From contig CAZNTU010000083.1 in NCBI GenBank assembly GCA_964575975.1, positions 1-23,159 on the forward strand: DNA of 23,159 nt. Reading direction: 5' to 3'. This stretch comes from G963674505 sp964575975 (GTDB lineage: Bacteria > Desulfobacterota > Desulfobacteria > Desulfobacterales > SKZT01). Below, one piece after another: positions 16,105 through 22,944 of the stretch. Position 1 is the stretch's first letter. Each line of letters starts with the position of its first letter. The translations under genes were made by a program, and so were the position numbers. The notes under the pieces are model-generated. The model saw nothing but the letters and a program-made list of their open reading frames with translations. It was not told the DNA's origin and did no database searches.

Positions 16105-16938
16105 ATGAGCCGATTGAAAAAAGCACTGGATAAAGCCCAAAAAAACTTTGCCCAAGTCCAATTATATGCCGCCGAAAATCAAAAAGCTTTCGAACATTCG
16201 GGGTTGAAGCAAAAATCGCTCGAACATTGCGAAAAAAAGATAGTTTTTTCTCGTACGAAAATCGAGCCGGTATCTCGTAACGTATTGAGGGACAATAAAA
16301 TATTCGCCCTGTTTTCCGACTCCAAGGTCAACAACCAGATTAAAACCTTGCGCACTCAGGTACTGAAAAGGTTGAAAAAAATCGGCGCCAATACGCTTAT
16401 GATTACCAGCGCGAACCCCGGCGAGGGCAAAACCTTTGCAAGTATCAATTTGGGGGTCAGTATCGCCCAGGAACTTGATCGTACAGTCCTTATAGTCGAT
16501 GCGGACTTGAAAAACCCTGCAAAGGATCACTTTGATTTTACCAGCGACTTCTTTTGCATCAATGTGGAAAAGGGATTGGCCGACGTGCTTTTGGAAAACC
16601 TCGAGATGGATTCCGTTCTGATCAATCCGGGAATTGAAAAACTGACGATTTTGCCAGGGGGAAAATATCGCCAAAACTCGGCCGAGTTGATAGGATCGCC
16701 CAAAATGGCCCTTTTGGTTGAAGAGGTCAAGACGAGATACAGAGACAGAATTGTTATTTTCGATACCCCCGCAGTGTTGACTTGCGCCGATCCCATAGAA
16801 TTGGCCAAATTCGTCCACAGCGTTCTGTTTGTCGTCGAAGAAGAAAAAACAACCACCGAAGACATAAGAAAATCCTTGAAGCTGCTTTCCGACAGCAACA
16901 TCGTTGGAATGGTACTTAACAAATCCAAATCGGAATAA
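16105..16938 (+). CDS. CpsD/CapB-like P-loop tyrosine kinase (BY-kinase) of the EPS locus
   Basis: The 277-residue cytoplasmic ATPase has Walker A SANPGEGKT (102-110), Walker A' TVLIVDADLKNP (127-138) and Walker B IVIFDT (216-221), the three motifs of bacterial tyrosine kinases. It partners with the Wzz-type protein just upstream, whose cytoplasmic end would activate it. The usual C-terminal tyrosine cluster is absent: the last Tyr is residue 212 and the tail is GMVLNKSKSE. It may phosphorylate other proteins or act mainly as an ATP switch. This fits the PEP-CTERM-locus kinase subgroup (TIGR03018-like). GGAG precedes the ATG. The next gene begins 3 bases after its stop. Confidence 0.87.
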   Translation: MSRLKKALDKAQKNFAQVQLYAAENQKAFEHSGLKQKSLEHCEKKIVFSRTKIEPVSRNVLRDNKIFALFSDSKVNNQIKTLRTQVLKRLKKIGANTLMITSANPGEGKTFASINLGVSIAQELDRTVLIVDADLKNPAKDHFDFTSDFFCINVEKGLADVLLENLEMDSVLINPGIEKLTILPGGKYRQNSAELIGSPKMALLVEEVKTRYRDRIVIFDTPAVLTCADPIELAKFVHSVLFVVEEEKTTTEDIRKSLKLLSDSNIVGMVLNKSKSE

Positions 16939-16941
16939 ACC

Positions 16942-18039
16942 ATGTACGAAAAATTCTTCGGGCTTAATGAAAAGCCGTTTCAAATTCTTCCCGACCCCGC
17001 CTATCTTTTCATGAGCAAGACCCATGAATCCGCTTATACTCATCTGGAATACGGTATTCTCGAAAACAAAGGTTTCGTCGTTATTACCGGCGAAATCGGC
17101 TCCGGCAAAACAACACTGATAAACTACCTTCTGGAAAAAATAGAAGCAAAAATACAGACTGCCTTGATTAACAACACCTTGATACGGCCGGGCAATCTGA
17201 TTAAAATGCTGTGCCAAGACTTCGAAATCGATATTCGGGGGCTGGACGACTCCGAATTGCTGACGGCTTTCTACCAGTTTCTCATTGATCGATACAGCGA
17301 AAGAAAGCGGGTAATCCTGATTATTGACGAAGCTCAGAATCTTTGTATGGACGCCCTTGAAGAAATCCGCATGCTTTCGAATTTCGAATTGGATAAACAG
17401 CCTCTTTTTCAGGTTATTTTGGTGGGACAACCCCAACTTAGATACAAATTGCGGCAAAAGGAGCTTGAACAACTTGCTCAACGAGTTTCGGTCCATTACC
17501 ATATCGTGGGACTCAACGCGGACGAGGTGAAGACTTACGTACTCTATCGCCTTGAAATTGGCGGTGCAAAAAAAAACGATATGTTTACGGATGGGGCAAT
17601 AGAAGCTATTTACTTTGCTTCCAGAGGTATTCCGCGGGTTATCAACATCTTGTGCGATACTAGTCTTGTCTATGCCTTTGCCGACGGTTTAAAACAGATA
17701 AACCGGGAAATTGTCGAATCCGTTATCAGGGAAAGAGAAGTCGGCGGATTATATAATTTAACTGCATGCAATGAAAATAAGATGTTTTCTTCCGAAAGCG
17801 TCGAAAAAAATCCCTTCTCACCTCCAAATACTCGTTTCGCGCTTGAAAATAAAGTTGATCGGCTCGAAATTCGCCTTGAAAACCTGGAAAAAAAGATAGC
17901 TTTTCTGATCAATGAGAGACGAAACCGCGACAACTTGTTATTAGAATTGTTAAAAATGCAGGAACAAAGAGTGAAAGGCCGGAATCACATAATCGACAAA
18001 CTAATATCCTCTCGAAAATCCACTCCGTGCGGCAAGTAG
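16942..18039 (+). CDS. ExeA/GspA-like AAA+ ATPase of the EPS locus (TIGR03015-like)
   Basis: This 365-residue ATPase has Walker A GEIGSGKT (50-57), Walker B VILIIDEAQN (124-133), a sensor-like VGQPQL (161-166) and RGIPRVIN (228-235). This order is typical of the ExeA/GspA family and of the putative secretion ATPase found in exosortase EPS loci. The start MYEKFFGLNEKPFQILPDP is the family's standard N-terminus, which fixes the ATG. The C-terminal 80 residues contain a heptad-like stretch (NKVDRLEIRLENLEKKIAFL) likely to form a coiled coil. No membrane segment is seen. It probably energises or organises the export machinery. This is the last gene before a 130-base gap, so it may end the first operon. 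Confidence 0.87.
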   Translation: MYEKFFGLNEKPFQILPDPAYLFMSKTHESAYTHLEYGILENKGFVVITGEIGSGKTTLINYLLEKIEAKIQTALINNTLIRPGNLIKMLCQDFEIDIRGLDDSELLTAFYQFLIDRYSERKRVILIIDEAQNLCMDALEEIRMLSNFELDKQPLFQVILVGQPQLRYKLRQKELEQLAQRVSVHYHIVGLNADEVKTYVLYRLEIGGAKKNDMFTDGAIEAIYFASRGIPRVINILCDTSLVYAFADGLKQINREIVESVIREREVGGLYNLTACNENKMFSSESVEKNPFSPPNTRFALENKVDRLEIRLENLEKKIAFLINERRNRDNLLLELLKMQEQRVKGRNHIIDKLISSRKSTPCGK

Positions 18040-18095
18040 CGGAAAGCTTCCTCATCTCGCGTTCTTTCAAAATGGCGCAAAAACAAATATTAGCT

Positions 18096-18128
18096 CGAAA
18101 GCATTCGACTTGCCTTCGATTGCTTTTG
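18096..18128 (+). terminator. Hairpin between the EPS core genes and the ABC transporter genes
   Basis: AAAGCATTCGA (18098-18108) pairs with TCGATTGCTTT (18116-18126) across a 7-base loop, with one mismatch. The stem can extend two pairs to 18096/18128. Only TTTTG follows, so termination would be weak. It sits 57 bases after the ATPase stop and suggests partial separation of the two gene groups. Confidence 0.35.
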
Positions 18129-18139
18129 TGCCCTATTAC
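18110..18139 (+). promoter_or_regulatory. Possible promoter before the ABC transporter genes
   Basis: TTGCCT (18110-18115) and TATTAC (18134-18139) are 18 bp apart and lie 33-62 bases before the permease ATG. It overlaps the hairpin at 18096-18128. This is a weak match and the evidence is mainly position. Confidence 0.25.
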
Positions 18140-18171
18140 AGAACTTGCAACTAACCGAAGCCTTCTAAATC

Positions 18172-19023
18172 ATGGGTGAACGAATGAGTAAAGTCAGCGA
18201 AAATGGATTCGAAACGATTTTTATCAAACCCCAAACCGGATGGCAAATACTAAATCTAAAGGAACTGAGAGAATACCGCGACCTTCTGTTTTTCCTGGTC
18301 TGGCGGGACATAAAAGTCCTCTACGCGCAGACCATCCTCGGTTTTTCCTGGGCGATACTGCAACCGTTGATTCAGATTGTTCTTTTTACGATAGTTTTCG
18401 GGAAAGTCGCTAAAGTGCCTACCGACGGTATACCATATTTTCTGTTTTCCACCGTCGCCATTATTCCTTGGAATTATATGTCGCAGGCTATGACGCACTC
18501 CAGTATAAGCCTAGTCAACCAACAACATATGCTCGGCAAGATATATTTTCCCCGGTTGATTTATCCGCTGGTACCTGTTCTATCCAGATTTATGGATTTT
18601 GGAATTTCTTTTTTAATACTAGTAATCGTGCTTTTATATTATCGCGTGAACCTTTCGTTTTCCTTTTTCTTTTTTCCTGTTTTCATTATCCTGATGACCT
18701 TCATTTCTGCCGGTATCGGACTCTGGCTTTCTTCCATGGCTATCAGGTTCCGGGACGTGAAGTACGCCATGGAATTTGTCGTGCGTTTGATGATGTACTC
18801 GGCGCCGATCGTTTACTCCTCCACTTCAATTCCAGAAAAGTACCGATTTTTATATTCCTTGAACCCTCTTGTCGCGGTAATCGAAGGATTTCGCTGCTGC
18901 CTTCTGGGAACGCCCGTGCCATGGACTATAATATGGCCCGGCATCGTCACGACGTTCCTGATCCTGCTAAGCGGCGCATTCTATTTCAAGAGAATGGAAG
19001 TAATTATCGTGGATGTCATCTAA
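18172..19023 (+). CDS. wzm: ABC-2 polysaccharide export permease
   Basis: This inner-membrane permease of 283 residues has about six hydrophobic segments and the family's landmark stretches: LVWRDIKVLYAQTILGFSWAILQPL near the N-terminus and YSLNPLVAVIEGFR near residue 225. The cytoplasmic N-terminal region before residue 40 is polar. It pairs with the ATP-binding protein encoded at 19952 to move lipid-linked polysaccharide across the inner membrane, as in O-antigen and teichoic-acid ABC exporters. The ATG at 18172 has no ribosome site. A second in-frame ATG at 18184 has GGTGA just upstream and may be the real start. A methyltransferase gene lies between the permease and ATPase genes. Confidence 0.9.
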   Translation: MGERMSKVSENGFETIFIKPQTGWQILNLKELREYRDLLFFLVWRDIKVLYAQTILGFSWAILQPLIQIVLFTIVFGKVAKVPTDGIPYFLFSTVAIIPWNYMSQAMTHSSISLVNQQHMLGKIYFPRLIYPLVPVLSRFMDFGISFLILVIVLLYYRVNLSFSFFFFPVFIILMTFISAGIGLWLSSMAIRFRDVKYAMEFVVRLMMYSAPIVYSSTSIPEKYRFLYSLNPLVAVIEGFRCCLLGTPVPWTIIWPGIVTTFLILLSGAFYFKRMEVIIVDVI

Positions 19024-19100
19024 AAAAAACGAAGCCTCGTGGACAGCGATAAAAATCCGTCAAAGTAATCTTTATTGGATCAATCAGGAATAGGTAATCC

Positions 19101-19796
19101 ATGAATTCAAAGAGAACTATAAGTTTATTTCAATTGCCTGACATTAAATTTCCGGTCCTTGCCAGGACTTTAACAAGATTGCGCTGCTGTTGGGGGGTTC
19201 AACCTTTAAGCGAAAGCTGGAATCAGCGGGGCAAAACTACTCATCGTTTTTACCTCGAGCAGTTTTTAAAGAAAAACGAATCCAGGATTCGAGGGCGCTG
19301 TTTGGAATTCCAGGAAGATTCGTACACGACAAGGTACGGGAAAGACAAGGTCGTTTCCTTGGACATTATAAACAAAGAAACCGGTCGAGAAGGAACAACC
19401 TATGTGGCGGACTTAACGAAGGACAACAATTTGCCTGGAGATTACTTTGATTGCATAATATGTACCTATGTGCTCCATATAGTCTATGAGAAGGAGAAGG
19501 CGGTGTCGGAACTGCACCGCATATTGAAAACGGAAGGAGTTCTTTTAATATGCGTGCCGAATATTACCATTCATTACCCGTCCTACCCCGAACTTTGGCG
19601 TTTTACGGTAGAAGGGTTGCGCAAGCTTCTCTGCGAATACTTCGAAGAGGCAAAGGTAGATATTTCAGGATACGGCAACTCCCTTACGGCAGCCGGGGAG
19701 CTTAGAGGCCTCGGAACAAAGGATTTTAGCGAAACAGAGTTGAACTACCAAGATCCACGTTTTTCTCAAGTAATTTGTGCTTGCGCTGTCAAGTAG
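19101..19796 (+). CDS. SAM-dependent methyltransferase of the polysaccharide locus
   Basis: The 231-residue protein matches a class I methyltransferase family common in polysaccharide clusters: GRCLEFQEDSYTTRYG (SAM motif I), SLDII, VADLTKDNNLPGDYFDCIIC, LHIVYEKEKAVSELHRILK (post-motif helix), VLLICVPN, and NYQDPRFSQVICACAVK at the end. In most relatives motif I reads LEIGD; here the Gly is Gln (LEFQED), so SAM binding may be altered. It may methylate a sugar, possibly the terminal cap that the Wzt C-terminal domain recognises in ABC-dependent export, but this is inference. It sits between the permease and ATPase genes. The 155-base gap after it is mostly filled by a 102-bp repeat. Confidence 0.8.
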   Translation: MNSKRTISLFQLPDIKFPVLARTLTRLRCCWGVQPLSESWNQRGKTTHRFYLEQFLKKNESRIRGRCLEFQEDSYTTRYGKDKVVSLDIINKETGREGTTYVADLTKDNNLPGDYFDCIICTYVLHIVYEKEKAVSELHRILKTEGVLLICVPNITIHYPSYPELWRFTVEGLRKLLCEYFEEAKVDISGYGNSLTAAGELRGLGTKDFSETELNYQDPRFSQVICACAVK

Positions 19797-19839
19797 TATT
19801 CAAATCAAACGTTTTGCCTTTCAATTCAAACCTTTTTTC

Positions 19840-19941
19840 ATACCGTTTTACCCTGAATCTGTAGTGTCGAAAATTCCTAAACACTTGATATTACGGGATT
19901 TGAGACGAAAATATCACATCATTCAATTGTCAAAACGGTAT
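19840..19941 (+). repeat. 102-bp MITE-like repeat, copy 1, directly before wzt
   Basis: The element begins ATACCGTTTT and ends AAAACGGTAT, a perfect 10-bp terminal inverted repeat. Copy 2 at 22228-22329 has the same length and orientation, with 94 of 102 positions identical by hand alignment. The ends carry TA just inside, so a TA target is possible, but no longer duplication is certain. It ends 10 bases before the wzt ATG and so supplies most of that gene's leader. No protein frame is conserved between copies: amino-acid-changing differences and a stop occur. Confidence 0.8.
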
Positions 19942-19951
19942 CAGGATAATT

Positions 19952-21289
19952 ATGTTAAAAGAAGAATTTGCGATTAGCGTTCGAGGATTAAGTAAAATCT
20001 ATAGGATCGGAGTGCGGGACGAAATAAACGACAGTCTTGCTGCCTCCTTTGTCGATATGATAAAAAGCCCGGTTAAAAACTATAAAAAGTATCGTTCGCT
20101 CTACCGCTTCGAAGACATTATGCACGGAAATGACGACAATGGTTCTCGCCCTGATATAATATGGGCTCTAAAAGACATTTCGTTTTCCATAAAAGCCGGC
20201 GAAGTTATGGGCATAATTGGTCGCAATGGAGCAGGCAAATCGACTCTTTTGAAAATCCTGACGAGAATAACTCAACCGACTTGCGGTTCGATCGAAATCA
20301 GGGGACGGGTGTCCAGCTTGCTTGAAGTCGGCACGGGGTTTCACGGAGAATTGACTGGAAGGGAAAATATCTATCTGAACGGAACGATATTGGGAATGAA
20401 AAAAAAGGAAGTTGACGCCAAATTCGACAGGATTGTCGAATTTTCCGGTGTCGAAAAATTTCTCGACACTCCTGTCAAACGCTATTCAAGCGGTATGACC
20501 GTCCGTTTGGCATTCTCTGTCGCAGCGCATCTCGAGCCTGAAATATTGGTCATTGACGAGGTATTGGCTGTGGGTGATGCCGAATTCCAGAAAAATTGCA
20601 TTAAAAAAATGCAGGACATTGGAAAATCGGGGAGGACGGTTTTATTCGTTTCGCACAACATGTCCGCCATAAACATGTTGTGCGACACTGCAATTCAACT
20701 CAATAACGGACATATCGTTAATGAAGGAAATGCGCACGATGTCGTCGGCAAGTACCTTACGGATTTCATTGGCATCTCCGAAGAGCATGTATGGAACGAT
20801 GAACAAAAGGCACCCGGCGGCGAAATCGCCCGTTTGAAATCCGTGCGAATTTGCTCCGAAAATGGAAGAACCATAAAAATGGTTGACATAAGCAAACCTT
20901 TTTGCGTCGATATGGAATATGACGTTCTAAAGGAAGGATATATTTTATCGCCATTTTTCGATTTCATTAACGAAGAAGATGTTCTTTGCTTTGCTACTGC
21001 CGATACCGATCTTGAATGGAGGCGTCGCCCCCGCCCTATAGGTCGTTATGTCAGTAAATTATGGGTCCCTCCCAATCTTTTGAACGAAGGAATGATAGTG
21101 GTTAGCGTCGGGCTTGCTTCAATGAAGCCCTTCATTATCGAATTCAGAACAGATCCAGTTGTTAGTTTCCAGGTGTTCGATAGATTCACGGGGGAATCCG
21201 CACGGGGAGACTGGGGGGGAAAATGGGGCGGAGCCGTGAGACCCCTCTTAAAATGGTCGACAGATTATGAACCATCCCTCTCCGCCTAG
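19952..21289 (+). CDS. wzt: Polysaccharide ABC transporter ATP-binding subunit with C-terminal Wzt-type domain
   Basis: The ATPase domain spans residues 5-270: Walker A GRNGAGKST (90-98), signature YSSGM (178-182), Walker B ILVIDE (198-203) and switch His235 (SHNM). An insertion before Walker A (residues 25-70) is usual in this exporter group. Residues 280-440 form an extra beta-rich domain (for example FCVDMEYDVLKEGYILSPFF and VSVGLASMKPFIIEF) like the sugar-binding domain of Wzt, which recognises the end of the finished chain. The partner permease is encoded at 18172. The ATG has AGGA 6 bases upstream, just outside the 102-bp repeat, so the upstream leader was likely replaced when the repeat arrived. 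A 12-bp perfect hairpin lies inside the coding region at 20652-20684. Confidence 0.92.
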   Translation: MLKEEFAISVRGLSKIYRIGVRDEINDSLAASFVDMIKSPVKNYKKYRSLYRFEDIMHGNDDNGSRPDIIWALKDISFSIKAGEVMGIIGRNGAGKSTLLKILTRITQPTCGSIEIRGRVSSLLEVGTGFHGELTGRENIYLNGTILGMKKKEVDAKFDRIVEFSGVEKFLDTPVKRYSSGMTVRLAFSVAAHLEPEILVIDEVLAVGDAEFQKNCIKKMQDIGKSGRTVLFVSHNMSAINMLCDTAIQLNNGHIVNEGNAHDVVGKYLTDFIGISEEHVWNDEQKAPGGEIARLKSVRICSENGRTIKMVDISKPFCVDMEYDVLKEGYILSPFFDFINEEDVLCFATADTDLEWRRRPRPIGRYVSKLWVPPNLLNEGMIVVSVGLASMKPFIIEFRTDPVVSFQVFDRFTGESARGDWGGKWGGAVRPLLKWSTDYEPSLSA

Positions 21290-21342
21290 AACCCGGACAA
21301 AAAAATTGCCCTTTTGAATTCCAAATTATTGAAATTAAGATT

Positions 21343-22122
21343 TTGACATCACACATCGCAGAAAATTCGGTTTTGGTCGCTGCACATCCAGACGACGAAA
21401 TATTGTGGTTCCCCTCCGTCTTGCAAGCGGTGAAAAAAATCGTTTTCTGCTACATTGAGTGCCCTTCAAACCCTCAATTGGGAATAGGCAGACAACAAGT
21501 GATTGCAAAATACCCCCAAAGCAATGTGGCTTCATTGAACATAGCCGAGTCCGGAGCCTTTAACCAAATGGACTGGGATAAACCCGAAATAACGGATTAC
21601 GGTGCTAAACTAAAGCAAAACAATCGTTTCGCGCGAAATTATAAAAACAACTTTTATCAACTCCGAGAAATGCTCATGGAAATCCTTAAGGACTATAATC
21701 AGGTTATTACCCACAACCCTTGGGGAGAATATGGGCATGAAGAGCATGTCCAGATTTACCAGGCAATTAAGTCCATTCAACCCAAACTTGATTTCGATAT
21801 ATTGTTTTCCAGTTATTTCAGTAACAAATCCTTCAATCTGCTATCCATGTATTTAAATAGATTGTGTGTCGATCCCGTTAAAAACCCGATCGATAAAAAT
21901 CTGACCGATTCAATTAAGCTTCTATACGAGAAAAACCATTGCTGGACCTGGTATAAGGACTGGAAATGGGAAGATGAAGATACGCTGATCAGGGATGTTG
22001 ATGCAGACTACGAAAGAGGTATTTCCGGCTCCAGACTTCCTCTGACATTAATTAAAGTAAAGCCCCAGAGAGTCAGAAAAACTTCTTTTTTAAGTTTTAT
22101 AAAGCCAAAAAGAAAAACGTAA
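21343..22122 (+). CDS. PIG-L/LmbE-family N-acetylsugar deacetylase
   Basis: The 259-residue protein carries the zinc-site motif AAHPDDE (residues 13-19) close to the N-terminus, as in the family, and a second metal-site region GHEEH (131-135). PIG-L enzymes remove acetyl groups from N-acetylglucosamine linked to lipids, thiol precursors or glycans. Placed right after wzt, it may deacetylate a sugar of the exported polymer or its lipid-linked precursor. I chose the TTG at 21343: no ATG occurs in frame before the motif and no ribosome site is obvious, so an ATT or another rare start is possible. The C-terminus is basic (SFIKPKRKT). It is bracketed, with wzt, by two copies of the 102-bp repeat. 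Confidence 0.8.
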   Translation: MTSHIAENSVLVAAHPDDEILWFPSVLQAVKKIVFCYIECPSNPQLGIGRQQVIAKYPQSNVASLNIAESGAFNQMDWDKPEITDYGAKLKQNNRFARNYKNNFYQLREMLMEILKDYNQVITHNPWGEYGHEEHVQIYQAIKSIQPKLDFDILFSSYFSNKSFNLLSMYLNRLCVDPVKNPIDKNLTDSIKLLYEKNHCWTWYKDWKWEDEDTLIRDVDADYERGISGSRLPLTLIKVKPQRVRKTSFLSFIKPKRKT

Positions 22123-22227
22123 TACATGCGAAACATATAAAAAATTCGTAATTTAACCCCGAAACAAGCATGTTTTGGAAGATAAAAAAGTAAAAGTAAT
22201 ACTTGAAATGCCCGTCGGTTCATGCTA

Positions 22228-22329
22228 ATACCGTTTTACCCTAAATCTGTAATATAGAAAATTCCGAAACACTTGATATTATGGGATTTGAGACGAAAAT
22301 ATTACAACATTCAATTGTCAAAACGGTAT
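22228..22329 (+). repeat. 102-bp MITE-like repeat, copy 2
   Basis: Same length, orientation and 10-bp terminal inverted repeats (ATACCGTTTT/AAAACGGTAT) as copy 1 at 19840-19941, with eight differences. Its right end abuts an IS1380 transposase remnant, and its left side is AT-rich DNA with no gene back to 22122. Confidence 0.8.
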
Positions 22330-22660
22330 AACCACGAAAACGACATCGAACAATTGAAAAAAAAAGGGGTGCGGGCGCTGCATGCGCCGTCGGACAGTCT
22401 GCTGTCGAACTGGGCGTACATGGTCGCGACTTCGCTGGTCTGGGAAGGACTGCTGACGCAATATGCTGACGCAATAGCGTTCCTTGGGACTGCAAATCGC
22501 AAGAATTGAATTCTATCGATTCCCGAACGTCGTCGTCAACATTCCCTGGATGGTCGCCAAGCCCGGTCGCCTCATCGGCTACAAGTTCGTCGCCTGCAAC
22601 GATAAACTGAAGCACATGGTCGTTTTCGCGAATTCTATGAAAAACATGCAATTCTCTTAG
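22324..22660 (+). pseudogene. C-terminal remnant of an IS1380-family transposase
   Basis: The plus frame from the repeat edge reads YNHENDIEQLKKKGVRALHA then DSLLSNWAYMVATSLVWEG, which matches the conserved EN-IEQLK-GV-AL--P-D-L-SNWAYM block of IS1380 transposases. It then shifts frame: IARIEFYRFPNVVVNIPW and MVAKPGRLIGYKF, ending at TAG 22658-22660, match the family's C-terminal part. A perfect 13-bp tandem duplication (TGCTGACGCAATA at 22451-22463 and 22464-22476) lies at the shift. The N-terminal two thirds are missing. A short hairpin GCCCG/CGGGC follows at 22660-22678 and could be near the old element end. Confidence 0.7.
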
Positions 22661-22792
22661 CCCGGACGTTTTTCGGGCACCGGGAGCCGGATGCTTCATG
22701 GAGCCCAATCCGAAACCGAAAGAGGGAGTGATCGAACCGACATTTTTTTACTTCTATTTTAAAGGAGATATGCGCCTTAAGCAAAATGAAGG

Positions 22793-22821
22793 TTTGACGA
22801 CTATTGTCAAATTTTTATAAT
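22793..22821 (+). promoter_or_regulatory. Sigma-70-type promoter with operator-like palindrome
   Basis: TTGACG (22794-22799) and TATAAT (22816-22821) are spaced by 16 bp, the best promoter match in the window. It gives a leader of about 115 bases before the secreted-protein ATG. TTTGAC (22793-22798) and GTCAAA (22806-22811) form an inverted repeat with a 7-base spacer overlapping the -35 box, suitable for a repressor or other DNA-binding dimer. Confidence 0.6.
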
Positions 22822-22944
22822 AGCTATAGCTTTCGTTTGGTGTTTCAATAGCTACTAAAGCGCGCTTATTTTAGGTTAAACGCCGATCATGCTATATGAA
22901 GTCTTGTATGCAATATCGCAACTTTCAGAAAGGATGAAGGAAAT

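Noticed and set aside
16162..17502. 446-codon minus-strand frame opposite the kinase and ATPase genes
   Set aside because: It is antisense to two genes with complete P-loop motifs, and its composition is typical of a reverse-frame shadow.
19797..19977. Frame encoding ...LRRKYHIIQLSKRY... across repeat copy 1
   Set aside because: The equivalent frame in copy 2 has a stop and amino-acid-changing differences, so the repeat is not coding.
22768..22818. 16-codon frame MRLKQNEGLTTIVKFL after AAAGGAG, as a leader peptide
   Set aside because: The ribosome site is only two bases from the ATG, and the frame overlaps the -35/-10 region of a better-supported promoter.
22822..22944. Possible riboswitch in the 115-base leader of the secreted protein
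   Set aside because: No recognisable c-di-GMP, cobalamin or other riboswitch core was seen; only short AGCTA-type repeats are present.
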